A stretch of 64,000 nt of DNA, taken from Amaranthus tricolor (Eukaryota; Streptophyta; Magnoliopsida; Caryophyllales; Amaranthaceae). Below are positions 45,266-59,113 of this stretch, piece after piece; the first letter of the stretch is position 1; each line of letters opens with the position of its first letter. Position numbers and translations under genes: made by a program. The DNA lies in NCBI RefSeq assembly GCF_026212465.1, contig NC_080048.1, positions 34,682,422 to 34,746,421 on the forward strand. Reading direction: 5' to 3'. The notes below the pieces were generated by a model. That model did not search any database. It was not told the origin of the DNA and was given only the letters and a program-made list of their open reading frames with translations.

Positions 45266-48200
45266 CTCAATAATTGATGAGTGGTGTGATATAATATGGG
45301 TATTGATCGATATATTGAGGTGCAATGGAAAAAAAGAAAGATATGTTTATTTGAAGAGCTAGTTCCAAAGTAGTATATATGATCCATATCATTATGCATA
45401 AAATAAATACCCATTTATTATCATTTGTTAAATGGACTGAATTCAATCTTCGAAGAGTGTTGAAGATCAAATATTGAGGGAAAATATGAAGACGATTAAG
45501 TTTCTAAGGGCTTCATTATATTTTCACTTATTAGTTACAAAACTAGTCTAATATGTTTTCAATAGACACATGCAATACATGGAACTATTCATAAATAAAA
45601 AGTGGGGTTCATTGAGAATAATTATGAGTTAGTTGGTTTAGGATTTTTTTTTTTTCACTATTATGACAGAAGTTTGATTCTCACTGTCTATATGCAAAAT
45701 TAATTATCTTTCCCTCGTTAATTACTTGTCAGACATTTCTCTAACCTATATCAAATAAAAAACAATATAATTTATTTTTAGTAAATAAGTAATAAGTTAA
45801 ATAATTAATGTTATTTCTCCTTATTATAATAGTTCTATATTGATACATTCTCATTTAATCATAATTTACAAGTGGTCTTATTCAATAACCATTGTTTCAT
45901 AGTGACATGACATGCATTGAGAGAAATGGAAATCACACAACTAGGAGTGCAACATTTGCCAACACTTTAGTTTTTTATTGGCTTAGAACTTTGACTTTTA
46001 ATAACATAAACTTGACTTCTACTCCTACTAATTAGTTGTGAACTATCTTCTAAAGTCAATAATTGTAGACTATTGGACTTTTATCTTTGGCAATACGTTA
46101 AAAAGAGTTTTTTTCGTTAAAGAAAAAATATTCTTATGAGAGACCGTCTCTTAAAGAGACGACCTTAAATAAAAAGCTCACATTTTTATTTCTCTTTAAT
46201 TTGTATTTATTAGACTATTTAGTCCATATATCTAATGCGTCTCTCAGAGAGACTGTCTCTTACAACAATTTGTGTTATATGAAATTAAAAATTAGGCCAA
46301 CCTATATTAAACCGTCTCACAATAAGACCATCTTAATAAAGAATTTGTCCTAATCATAACATAAGTTGACTTTTACAAAAATAACTATTCGTGGTAGACT
46401 TGCATTAAAGTCTATTATTATTATTATTATTGACTATTGACTAAAATCTTTGGCAAAATAATACAAAGGATTTGCGAGTTTGATGTCTTCCAAGTTCAAT
46501 AGGAAGTTTTTTTTTCTTTCAAACTAATGATTAGTATACGCACTATGGAAAGTGCCGTATAATTGTTATATCACAAATTCTTAAATGAAGCGGTTTCATG
46601 ATGATACTATTTTTATTGGGTTGACTCATATAAATCTAGTGTATTAGATTGATTACTTATACTTTTAAAGTAATTAATTATAAAAACGGACTAATTATAT
46701 GGGTTCGTCTCATAATGACACCGTCTCATACAAGACGAGATGTTATTATATGCACTTTGAAAAAGTAAGACTTTTATAGACTAGGTCCACACAATGCTTT
46801 CTGTTTAGAAAATGCTTTAAGTGCCAATCATAAAGTGAACTGAAGCAATAGAGAATTGTTACCGTTGTCATTAGGGGTATGCATACTTTGGTATCCGATT
46901 TCGAAAACCGGATAATGTATCCAGTTTTTCAAAATCAAATAATTTGAATCGGATATTAGATCTTAAAACAAGATCACAAACTCTTTTTCAATTCAATTTC
47001 TTTTAAGAAAAAACTAAATTTAAACTTTTGAACAGGTTAATATTTATAATTTTCATATACACTTATGTTGCATAACTTATCAATAGTTAATTAATTTAGA
47101 CTTTTAAACATCAAATAATAATACTAAAATGATTTGTTTTTCAAAGTAAAATATAATTTTGATCAAATAAAGAAAAGATATAAGCTTAAAATGTTTGTAT
47201 GTACAAAGTATAAAATAAAAAAATTAGAAAAAACCAAAGAAATTGTAAAAATATTTTTCAAAAAACCGGATGTGATTTTTGTAAATGTTTTAGACACAAT
47301 TTTTTTTGTTGTTGATTAATTCCGATAATATGAGCTTAATTAAACGAGATTATTTTATTTGTATAATATGAGCTTAACCCATTTTATATTTTTTTGGTAG
47401 TACATACAATATACAAAGTTCATAAATTAAAAGGCTAATGACGTGACAAAATATAAGACATGGTGGATGTTGAAATCCTAATTAGAATGGGAAATATTGA
47501 TTTGTTATTTTAGAGTTTAGACCATAAACATTTGACAAATTTAATTTATGAATTGCTAAGTTTAGACTCGAACATTTGCTACATATTGTGATTTGCTAAA
47601 ATATGTACTGTGCTTTGTGGTTTGCTTTGTTAGTTAACTTAAAAAATCATTAATGGATTGAGAGATAGGTCACACATTAAGTTCGATTACAATTTTTGAC
47701 CCAATTACCTTAACATATGAGACGGTCTTACCGTGAGACATGCCTCATACTTGGATTAAATAGCCCAATGATAAAATCTTTTAGCTTATGAGTTTCTTGT
47801 TTTGAGATCGTCTCACCGTGTGAGGATCTCATACAAGACGAACTGTAATACATTATATTCAACTTAAAGGGTTTTTGATAAGAATGTTTAAAACTAGACA
47901 CTACATCAACTTGGATCCGAACCTCCAAATATCCGATTTTTCGAATACGATTTATTTTTTGATTTCACTCACCCCGAAACATTGAACACTTTTATTATTG
48001 GAAAACAAATTAAAAGACATTGAATACTTCTATCATTTGAATACTGTTTATCTTTTGGAGGCTTTAAGTCGAGTTTTTTTTGGCTTATTTTTTGTTTTAT
48101 TAGCTTGATTGGTGAGATTAGTTTGTGATTTTTCAGCCTCAATCTATAGAGCAGGAAATCTCATGGGAATTGGAGTATCTTTGGAAATGTAATGACTTGT

Positions 48201-48823
48201 GGCAAGGTCCATGACTATTATTGGGAGTTATGTTTTCTACATAGATGACTAAATAGCAAGTCAATTACATGCCTTCAATTGTTAAAATAGTATTTTGAGA
48301 TTCAATTAAATTTTGAAAAACAATAATACGGATGAGTTAAAGAACAGACTTTACGTGTGAAAGTGCATTTCAAAATACGTATAAGATATGTATATGCTCT
48401 GTTAGTGCGTTTCAAAATACGTATAAGATATGTATATGCTCTGTTTTACTCATTCATTGTCTTTAGGTTGCTTCCAGTAATGACATTTTCAAATAGAAAT
48501 TCTCGTTATCTAACAATCGAAAAGAACTCTTTCGCAGTTAAGAGGTGCAAAAGCAATGTATACTTCTCGTTCGATCAACAGATTATTGAAAAAAGAAATC
48601 ACATCAAATTTCAACAAATCACCTAGGAGCGCTTAGACACATCGCTAAGCCTTCATATCAGAGTGTTTATCGATCTACAACAAGGCGAGAAGCCTAACAC
48701 AAACACACTTCTCTGCCTGCTATACAATTGGGGAAAAAAAAGAATGTGTCATACTTTTTTGTATGTTCATCCAAAAAAATTGAAGAATAGGCAGTTTCCT
48801 CAGGAAAGTTGTTTTGTTCATTT
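45266..48823. other. Gene-free stretch with MITE relics
   Basis: No gene. GAGACGGTCTC-family MITEs are at about 46130-46268 (GAGACCGTCTCTTAAAGAGAC with an inverse near 46240), 46590-46740 and 47715-47845. A decayed relative of the ATCCGG-rich element starts at 46874 (GGGGTATGCATACTTTGG). A 42-bp direct repeat lies at 48363-48446. The part next to 48823 would hold the 3' UTR of the SDR39U1-type gene. Confidence 0.4.
48363..48446. repeat. 42-bp tandem repeat, two copies
   Basis: Two adjacent units (GTGCATTTCAAAATACGTAT... and GTGCGTTTCAAAATACGTAT...) differ by one early base and one at the end. The near-identity suggests a recent duplication. It is non-coding as far as I can tell. Confidence 0.9.
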
Positions 48824-51800
48824 CTATGATGATAAGATAGATTTCAAAGCATCCCTTATGTATGGATATTTGAACATAAAGCCTAATTCCTTAGCTCTAA
48901 CCGGCAAAACCTTTTGCCCTTCCAAAACCTGTGAAAAGGACATTACCACATGATGAGTTTTGCAAGTGATTACAACAACAATAGCGTTCCAATATCCCAA
49001 CGCCGTCAAATTGCTCCCATGTAAGCGGGTTTGGTGATCAGATTTCTGCAACCTTGCCTTTGTTAGTGATAACAAAGAGATTGTTTCCAATTGATCCTTA
49101 GTAGTAAATATCATTTGGAGCTTCACATAGATAAAGAGTCCACATGATTTGATGAGCCTTTTTGATATAGTCCATTATAATTCGAAACCAAATAACTATA
49201 AATCTTTGGTTCTAATTAAGAAAGATAAAAAGTATGATAACAAGAGAAAAGCTTATACTTACAACTGAAGCACCTTCGCCAAGAACGGCCTTGAGTGCAA
49301 AGTCTGGCACAGGGAGCCATGAAGGCCGGCCTAGGACATCACCGAGATTATCACACATCTCTCCTAGTCTGACAGGGTTTGGAGCAGTTCCATTGATAAT
49401 GCCTGAAATTTATACAAGAACAACAGTCATTAATGTTAACAATTGTAAACTTCGCTGCCATAGGTGTACGTTCGAGTGTTCCAGCGGATTTTGGGTATCG
49501 TATCTCGGGTCAGATTAATTTCGATTCTTGTATGTGTAAATAGCTTGAGATTCTAATTTGAATTTTATATGCGGGTTTTTTGGGTTGAGTCGAGTCATAC
49601 TCAATTTTGGTTGATCGGGTCAATTTTGGACAACTCTACTTGTTACACAGAATGATTACAAAAGAACTTACCTTCATAAGCTGGATTTCGTATTGCTTCA
49701 TATATAAGGTTTACAATGTCATCCAAATGGATCCAAGAAAACCTAAAACAAGGACAAAAGCATTTCAATGACAAAAATTTTCATCTCAAAGTTGGTGAAA
49801 TTAAAGCAAAGCAACAGACCGACAATAGTAGGCATGAGCTCAATACCACTGCTTTCCGGTCCCAATAGGTCCACCAGCAAACATCATGAATATGGGAATC
49901 ATCTTGGCTACATAATTTAAAAATTAACATATAAGGGATGACTATCAATTGAACATTTTACATTTTACTGGCGCATGATGTGTAGCATATTATTTTTAAT
50001 CTTTAAGCTTGAGCAATGTCATGTGTTGCGCTAATCTTATTGCGAATCACGAATCGAAAAAAAATCTAACTATGGTCGATTTTGGGTTTGAACAATTTTT
50101 TGTTGTAGAATTGTATGGTATCATGAATTTAGGAGAAAAAATTACCAAGAGCCCCTCCATCTTTTCCGAGAACCACCCCAATGCGAATACGTACTAGTCT
50201 TACATCCTTGTTGACTTGGAGAGCCGAGGCTTCCCATTCCCTACAAACCTGAACAAAGATTACAAAGATCAAAACATTTCATATGGATAAGTTGGGAAGA
50301 CAATGAAGGAAAACTCAGAGTGACTCGCTCCATCCACTTCTGATGAATCAACATCTTCCAAAGTTGGGAAGACAACGAAGGAAACTCAAACTCACTTCTA
50401 AGTCTCTTTCTTCTCCCATTCCTTAGACCAATCTTATCTAATTACAACTTTGAGAACATGCATGTCAACAGAATTACTTCATCCAGAAACAAATCTAACA
50501 CACACCATAGTCTCCAAAACCGTTAACCTGATACCTTAAAAGTCTTCTAAACCAAGACGTGCGCCCCGCTAAAACAATTCTAGACCTAAGTTCAATCCTG
50601 TAACCTCCTTGACATTTGTTGAAACTTCTGACAATAAATTACAAGACATCAAACACAATGGCCCCGGCTAGTCGGACACGAAAATAGACCATGGCTTAAA
50701 GCCAAGCAACAGAAACTAATCCTTGAAAGTTGAAACATGTTAAGAGCTACATGCGTAGAAACCAAATAACCGACGTACATAGGACTTCAAAATCACAACT
50801 TCAAACAACAAAGCTTTTGTATTGGGATCAAAAAAACATTTACTCGCTTTCTGATATATACCTCAGCCAAATAATCATTTCCTGATGGACTTTTTTCATC
50901 AAATACCCTTGTCTCACTTGTTCCTGACAATTTAAAGATATAAAGGTAAAAAGAAAAAAATATCGATCACTCTGTACAAAAGTGCAGTGAAGATTTTATC
51001 TTCATGAGTAAGCCAATACAAGACTAACCATAATAACCAACAGCTGTTGCACTGACCAGAGCAGAGGGCCTAGTATCAGCGTCCAAGTTGTTTATTATAT
51101 TAACAACCTGCAGAAAAGCAAAACAATATCACTAGTTAATGGACGAAAAAAGATATACAAATCTACAAAATCCAAGAAAAGAAACAACAAGCTGCAATTT
51201 TTTTTCTCTGATGAAAACCAAGATGAAAGCAATATGCAGAGAGTGATATTAATCGAAGATAATTGTCGACAACCTTAGAAGTGACCCTGATTCTGCTTTC
51301 CTTTATATCCTTCTTGATCTGAAATGGAAAAGAAACTGCCATCAGATACTTTTGTGCTCTTGATCCTAAATTGGTGGTAATCAACAAGGTTTTTATTACA
51401 TGAATATGACGCCATTGCTAGATAAGCCCAAGGGCGGATCCAGGAAATAAATAGGTGATGTCACTTATGAAAAAAAAACTTACCATGGTAGGGTTTGATC
51501 CCTAGTACCATTTGTGAAAGGAGACTACCCAACCAACTCAACCAAGTTCCTTTTTATTGCAGTACTAGTAAATTTTTAACAATTTCTATATGTTCTCACT
51601 TGCCTACCCGCACTACCCGTTGGATCCGCCTATGGATAAGCCAAAGTAACAGAAAATTATTGTTAATATAGTTGATGAACATTTTGCGGAAACCTTCATT
51701 AATTTGATGGGCTTATTGCTTGCCCAAATAACATCAGAGAATTCACGAGATCAATATGTGGAGTATTACTGTGAAGTGTAAATTTAAATGGACTTGCATA

Positions 51801-54800
51801 TTTTATAAAAACCAGAGATAGTATTTTTGCTAATATCAGATTAACTTCCCCTGTAGCATTTTATGATACTTACTCATAGCATATTACCTCCCCTTGGGTA
51901 GACAAAATTACCAGAATCAAAGAAGCAAAAACAGTTACAATTGAGGTGTCGGCCACTATTTAGCTTTATTACGAAAAGATACGTAGTATTGCAACTTTCA
52001 AGAGAGACAGCAATAGAACTAAGTTCAAAAATCTACAAGGAGCCAACCTTACATTTTTACTTATATAGGTGAGGAGATTCAAATGTATTTCAAGATAGAT
52101 GGGAATTAATACTTTATCACACCTGTTCGAATATAACTTGAAGTCTTCTAATGCTCATATATGATATACTATCAGTTTGATAGTGCATTCCTGTGTGTTC
52201 GGTATTTGAAGTACTATATACATCTCATATTTTACCTTATATTTCTGTTACTCAGAAACAGAAGTGTGAGACGCAGGTATGAGTAGATAAAAAAAGTATC
52301 GGACATGTCAGGTTAAAAGCTTAATCACAAAGGCAAAGTCCTGATTTTGACACAAGTGCAGGGACCCACCATTTACAAAACATATTACAGGCTTTGAAGA
52401 CCTTTATCATGAGTTGTTAACATAAAAACACTTGCGTGCATAATTCAGGTGAGCTTGTTTGCCAATTCTTGTCAAGTTTCAACCCTATGCCACTTGTAAA
52501 CATACATCCCATTCCCATGGTGTTTTCTTTTCTAAATTTGCATTTTTATCTTATAAAGTTATCTTTTCAAGACGACTAGAGTATTGGTTTGATAATGAAG
52601 TGTCATGTAAGGATTATATACCCTTGTTCAAGAGTCAAGTTTCCTAAAGTGGCCTCTTTTGGTTACTGAATTTTGTGATTCAAAAACTCAATAAATTTTG
52701 TTCTTCCACTGGTTGTTTGAGAACAACGTAAATATGTGTGTAGAATTGTGTTCCTTTTTAGTTCGTTTATTTAGTTCCACCCAATCCATTATGAAACTTA
52801 TAATCTGTGAGCAGCAAAGCATGTTAAGGTGCACTAAGGCCAACAATATGTACCTCTGGAGACCACCTTGTACTGATAGGTGTCCCAGCTAAATTTACAA
52901 CTGCATTTGAACCTTTAATGTTGTCAATCCACTCTGGCTCCTCCGCAACTACAATGCCTGGGAACTTGTTCACTGCCAATAGAACAAAAATGAAAAAACA
53001 AGGTCAAAAATAATTTACTTAACTTGATCTACTCTTTCCAATTTATGTTTTCAATGACAGTATCTGTTATATGGGATTGTAGGCAATTCTAAGATTCATA
53101 GTCAAAAGCTCTGCACACATATCTAAACATAACACAAGTATTTTCATTACCTTCTTACCAGGAAAAATTAGTTGAGCATTAGATTTGGATCGCGTCAAAA
53201 CACGAACTTGATGTTTATCTGAAGATCAAGTAAAGAGAGTAAAATAATTGTCCAAAACTCTTAAGCATCACCTAATATGCATAACAAACATACATTAAAA
53301 AACATAATTTGACTGAAGCTCTGCTAGCCTCCACATATGCAATATAGAAATCCAGTTTGCTTTTGAAGTACTATGTTTAGTTCCACTTACGAGACATTTG
53401 GTTATTAGTATATAATGGTGGGAAAGGGAAAGGGAAAGAGTTTCAACTTTAACTTCTATAAATTAAGTTACTTATGTCATTATGATGATAGTGGAGTCAT
53501 AATGCAAAAACATGGTCACATCACATCACATGCATCACAAAAATTGCATTGCAAAGGTTCTCAAAAAAAATAACATTTTTCCCGCATTATAAGGATGTAA
53601 AAAACCACGTTTAAGGCCGTATCAAGGAATATCTCATACTTTTGACCGATATTTAGGCATTATGATAATTGCATCTGTCTTGTTTCCAAATTACCGTTTC
53701 CTTACGGTGATTGCGACCATTATTGTGTTTTTGCCCTAGGAATGAGGCTCTCACCCTCAAACAAGTGTTTTTTTTTTCATAATTTCAATTATAACACATT
53801 TTCAAATGGTAATGGTTACAATTAGCATAGTTCTCTAATTATAAGATATCATCCTCACACATTTAGGTACAATTACAAACAAGTTAACTTTAGTTCGGCA
53901 CTAAAAAGCAACAAGTTCAGTTCAGGTTCTCAATGTGACACCTTTATCAATCTTAACATTTCTGCGTACTCATAATAAACCAAAAATTATAATTGCGCTT
54001 ATTGAACCCTAAGCATCATTGCAATTTGATACAAGGTTAATATTTATAGTCAAAAGAACGGTTACAATTGCAAGGTTAAAATCAAACCTGACTTGTTGTA
54101 TAGTTTTATAACTCACAGCAAATGAAACAATGATATAAATGACACTTACAAACCATATCAGTAATGTAAGATCCTCAATATAAAAAAAATCTTAGTGTAA
54201 GGTCCAATAATTTCACTCGAAAATGAGTTGACAATGTTGCAATGTGACTTGAGTCGAATATTGCTTGGATCTTTGAACATGAGTGTTCCCGTGACAAAGA
54301 TTATGGAGAAGAGTGTGACTTTGTCTTAGCCATTTTTGTTAAACATCCTTGATATAAGTTTCATGATCAAGATTTGCGCATGGTCGTTTTAGTAGTAGGC
54401 ATTGAAAGTTTTACGAAGCATGGTTGCATAGGCCAAGACTTACCTCTTTGTTGTAAAGTTCTGGTGAATGAAGAAATGATGAGATTGATTTTTAATGGAG
54501 CAATTAGGAGTATATTGAAACTTTAAAATTTGGTGAATGTGTCAAGTATCACGTGAACCAAAGAAGCTATCAGTCATGATATGCTCGAACGAGCGCACCT
54601 ATAGCTCGAACAAGCAATGAAGATTTAGCGAAGCTGAAAGTACAATCAAAGACTGCTCGCACAAGCACTTGGGCACCTGAGCATTCAAACAAGCGGCCTT
54701 CGCATGGTGTCTTTCATGTGTTTTCGCCCATATGTTCATATGTAGCCCCAACTTCATTTTTCTATATATATGTGCTACGTATGAGTTGTAAGCCAAGCAA

Positions 54801-55850
54801 ATGGCTTGAGCTTTATAGTATCCCTTTAGTCTTCTATGTTCATTATTATTAGTCTTGTATTCTATCCCAATCTACTTATCTTTCTCATCACACATTCGCT
54901 CCATTGATGTAATTCCTTCCTATTTGCTCCTCTATTTAAACACAAATACAAACCACTAGCCTAGAAAGAAGATAAAGCCAAGTCGGTGAACATCATTAAA
55001 TTTGGTGCTATTGTGAGCTAATTATTTCTTGGTAATATCATCTAATTACTTGCATAAATATTAAATTATCATGTTCACTAGTACATGTTCAAACTACAAT
55101 TTCAACCGTTCTTACTTCGATTCATAACACGAAACATTGTTTAAATTCTACTTATAGTTTCAAAAACAATTTCCTACCAATAAACCCTGTAAAATTCAAT
55201 TGAAAACGAGTTGAGAACATTGTTTGAATCCTATTTATAGTCTTTGAACTGATCTTCTACCAACAATTCAACAAACACAGTAAAATTTAATTGAAAAGAA
55301 GTTTGGAAAGAAGAAACATTTATCATCAGCTAAGTAAATACAATCAATTGATTACCTGAATGTAATCTTTGAACCAATCTCCTACCAATAAACCCCGTAG
55401 CGCCAGTTATTGATACAACCATTTGATTGTCCTATAACAAACAGTATTCACCAAATAAATTTCTGTAGAAAATATCGTGATCGTCAACTCGAACTAAAAT
55501 CAACTACTAACAATGTAGATGATAACATAATTCACAATAAACAAATGAATCATTGTTTAATTTCTACTAAATAGAGAAATATGAAAATTGTAAAACCTTA
55601 GAAGAAGGATCAGATTCATTTTGTTTGCTGAGACACCATAGACGTAATCTTCTGCTTTCTGAACCCTAATTAGAAATATAAATAAAAAAAATTAGGAAAA
55701 AACATGAAAATTAATTAAAAACTTAAAACTTTATAGTCAAATTTGAGGAGAGAAGATAGAAACCTGAAAATGAGGAATGGCTTGTAAAGAAGGGGGCTTT
55801 GAGATAGAAGAAGACCAACACCATGGTAGAGTGGCTCTTAAAACCTCCAT
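48824..55850 (-). CDS. GC1: Chloroplast SDR39U1-type epimerase family protein (GIANT CHLOROPLAST 1 / SulA homologue), 13 exons
   Basis: Exons: 55850-55764, 55665-55597, 55431-55356, 53218-53159, 52972-52854, 51318-51274, 51107-51029, 50923-50862, 50248-50146, 49907-49847, 49742-49672, 49402-49263, 48928-48824. All GT-AG junctions close in phase, giving 358 aa. The first ~50 residues ([12 protein letters not shown]..., Ser-rich) look like a plastid transit peptide. The NAD(P)-binding Rossmann motif is TGATGFIG (G62-x-x-G65-x-x-G68). Later blocks include [52 protein letters not shown] and [13 protein letters not shown], and the C-terminal DUF1731 part with [15 protein letters not shown]. In Arabidopsis the homologue (At2g21280) affects chloroplast division at the inner envelope. 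Any enzyme substrate is unknown. Intron 3 (2.1 kb) contains LTR-like sequence; intron 5 (1.5 kb) contains a 206-bp hAT-like MITE. Confidence 0.95.
51429..51634. mobile_element. 206-bp hAT-like MITE with internal tRNA-like boxes, in GC1 intron 5
   Basis: Ends CAAGGGCGGATCCAGG and, inverted, CATAGGCGGATCCAACGG. A perfect 8-bp duplication GATAAGCC flanks it (51421-51428 and 51635-51642). The minus strand carries an exact match to the Pol III A-box consensus (TGGTTGAGTTGG, 51544-51533) and a near B-box (GGGATCAAACCC, 51502-51491). It shares termini with the 1,054-bp element at 13814. Confidence 0.82.
54540..54990 (+). repeat. LTR-like sequence in GC1 intron 3
   Basis: This stretch contains repeated GCTCGAAC/GCTCGCAC-type motifs, a TATATATATG motif and a C/T-rich tail. 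It resembles the segment near 2000-2350, which also has GCTCGA motifs, a TATA box and a similar tail. I could not find the LTR termini or a target duplication, so this may be a solo LTR or part of a larger relic. Confidence 0.35.
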
Positions 55851-57407
55851 TGATGCACAGAAAAAAAGCTAGAAATTCTTGTGCGTTTGGGTGGGTGAAG
55901 AAAAATAAAGGGAACGCAAAACCAATGAAGAAGAGATGTGTAGAGTATTATTTTGTCCATCGTGTAAGAATTTGAGCCACGTTTGTTTTATCACTTGTCC
56001 AATAAATTGGACTCCTATTTTTCCCGCTCTTCTAGTCTCATTTTGGTTCAAGTATAGAGGTAATGGGATTTGAGCAATGTAAGATAGACAGACTAAAATA
56101 AAAGTATAACAATTTTTTAGAGATCGAGCATAAATATTTGAGGTACTTGACTGAGTCACGTCTTTGGGGCTCTTGGTGGCATTATAACCAAAAGAATTGG
56201 GTTTTTAGATTAAGTATACCCGCAATTTTTATGATCGTCTTTAGGTTTTGTGATTGAGTTTGATTTGATAGATGTTCTTTTGAAATAAATAAAACTTTTA
56301 TTAGTTTTCTTTTGTTTATTTTGACATTTTATTTAGCAATATAGTTATTATTGGGTTCAAAACTTAATGTTAACTTTTTACTATAAAGAGGTCTGTTTAT
56401 AGTGACAATTGTCACAAGAAACGAATCAAACGTCATCTACTTAAACGATAAAGCAAGATTTAATAAATGACAACAAATAATAATGTATTAAAGAACAGTC
56501 TAAACCGATAAAAAATACAACAATAATAAAAATGATTTCTAGTTTGATTCTGTTAAAAGTATATCTAATTCTTATGATAATGAAGTTTTATCTTCAAATA
56601 TAGACGTTTTATTTACAAACTTTCATAATCATATAAACCATGCTCACAATTGAATTTGACGAAAATATATTACAAGAAAACCAAAAATATATTTAGCATT
56701 AAACAAATATAACCCTTAATAAATGACTTGGAGCAAAATAACACTTCTTTTTTCCTATAGCCTCTATATATGATTGGATACCAAACATGCTACTAGAGTT
56801 GGTATTTGGTAAATTTTCAAAACATGGTAGAAATTTTGTGCAACAATAAAAGAGAAAAATCCACAATACATCCATTAATTACATGAGTACATGCTTTATG
56901 AACAAACCAACTTCATGTTCAGCTTTCAAGCACCAAATCAATCTCAATTCTTGATGTCCACTTAAATAAGAATTAATAGCCAAAGTATTATGTTTGGAGT
57001 ATAAAACATATTTGTGGAAAAAAATCCATCAAAACGTAATATTGTAAATTATGAGACAACCATACACGATACATCCAGCAAGTACACAAGGCAATAAGGA
57101 GAACCCTTGGTTTGCATTTATGTGTGTAAAAATTATTATCTTTGGAAGATCAACACTAAAATTCAAAAGTTTACCATGAACTCAAGATTATAACAAAACA
57201 GGACAGTGTAACATCTCAATAAATTTGAACAGCAGCTAATTGCAAACAGGCTATAGCGCTTCGTCATCAACCTCCCACCATGGGAGTAAGCTCATCTGCA
57301 TCAGGCAGTCCAACAAGTCAAAAATCACAAAATGCTCGGGCACATTTATCAAAGTGATCAAGGTAACAAAAGCAGAAACCTTTATTTACTGCATAAACAA
57401 AAAGTAT
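55851..57407. other. Intergenic region between CIB22 and GC1
   Basis: It holds the upstream region of the GC1 gene (ATG at 55850) and the 3' side of CIB22. No clear TATA box for GC1 was seen, which is usual for plastid housekeeping genes. About 57180-57330 (minus strand) likely belongs to the CIB22 3' UTR. No other gene is evident. Confidence 0.45.
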
Positions 57408-59078
57408 TTACTTTAACTCCGCCTCTTCTTGGCCGTAGTTGTAGATGATTTCAATCTGTAATTGACAAATATCACCAATTAGAAAAGAGCTTAAATGTAA
57501 ATTATCGGGAAATTGCAAGTATATATATCAATAGAGTTGAAGAGAACATAGCAATATAATTGAGGGTTGTCATAGTCTTCAGTACAATTAAATTAACTTA
57601 AATTACTCTAGAAAATTGTTTACCACCTAGTTTGCTGCACAAGAAAATCATATCTAGCACAATAAGGCCCTAACAAACTGGGTGATTTTGATTGCACATA
57701 CTTAAGGGAAACATATGAAACTAGGTGGGGGATTTTTTTTTCGGACAGAGAAGAGAGGAGGGGGTTATCTTTGTCAAATATGAACTAATGTGGAATACGC
57801 CAATGTGGAATTGGAACAATCAAAATAGGGAGACAGTATACCAGGGCACAAATTACACAAAATTAATACCACAAAAGTACAATAATGACAACTTCTGCAA
57901 ATACAGTAGAAATCCACAAGTTCCGTTCCAGTAATAAACCATACATCGAGTTTCATGTACATGAAAAGTGCCATGCCAAAAAAAAGAAACCAGTACTTAT
58001 TAGAATGAACCAAAGAACCTTGATGGTAGTAAATACTCCTTATATATTTCTACCAGCAACTGTAAGGGTTTTTAGTATTTTACACTATTTAAAAATACTG
58101 CTGACCATAAATTTTCACCGATACATAAAAACAAATGATACTAAGAAAAATTTTGGATCTATATGCAAGTACTACATGAGCACTTTTAAGGAAAACATCA
58201 CATAAATAATTAAAACTAGTATTCGTGTTCTCAGTATAATCGAACCTATGTTTTATATAACAAACCCAACAATACCATGATTCCACCAAAAACAGCCTTA
58301 CTTAAGGCATTATCTGTTGAAGGGTTAATATGACCACATGTCATAATTTAATTGGTAAAAATAGTTCTTTTATTTCTCTCTCTTCCTCTTAGAGTACAAT
58401 CTTTATTAGAAACGATCTTTTTCGTTGAAAGGCTTTGTTAATATAAGTGACTACATATGTAGGGATTAAAATATTCAAAAACCTCCCCTTTCATCAACTT
58501 CTCCTTTTTGTTTATACTATGTGATTCAAATACTCAAAAACCTATGTTTTAAACCTCTAGCTAATTCACCATCTACCCTTGTCTTTGTGTCTCTCAATTC
58601 CAAGCTCCAACAATACTTGCTCAAAGTTCTCAATGGAGACCATAAGACTGTTTTCTAGTAACAAAACTTATCTCACACATTTCCTCTAAGTAATTCGATA
58701 GACTAAGAATTCCCTGAAATACTAAAAATAGAATATTGAACCTGCTTTATGTCCATTTTCAATGAAGCCAAACATTTCTAATTCCTTGGTTTTAGATTAT
58801 GGTAGACAAAGAAAAAGACACAATAAATCACGTGCATTTTTATCAAGTGAAGCTACATATAGTGTTGTGCAATTAAAGGTCAATCAGAACTCAGAAGCAA
58901 CCTCTTTGTTTTACAAGGGTAAGGATTGGTAAATCCGACCCCATTACCATGCCTAAATGAAAGACGCTTAAACAACATTAAGGTTATGTAATGTCATACA
59001 AAATTACACTTCCTCATTGTATTGTTGTAATGAAGCACAAGAGCATCAACAAAAAGCTTAAATGAATTCATTATCAGG

Positions 59079-59113
<35 letters not shown>

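Noticed and set aside
57180..57330. Minus-strand phrase giving PDADELTPMGG before a stop
   Set aside because: It looked like a C-terminal exon, but CIB22 already ends cleanly at 57408 with the family C-terminus. More likely 3' UTR.
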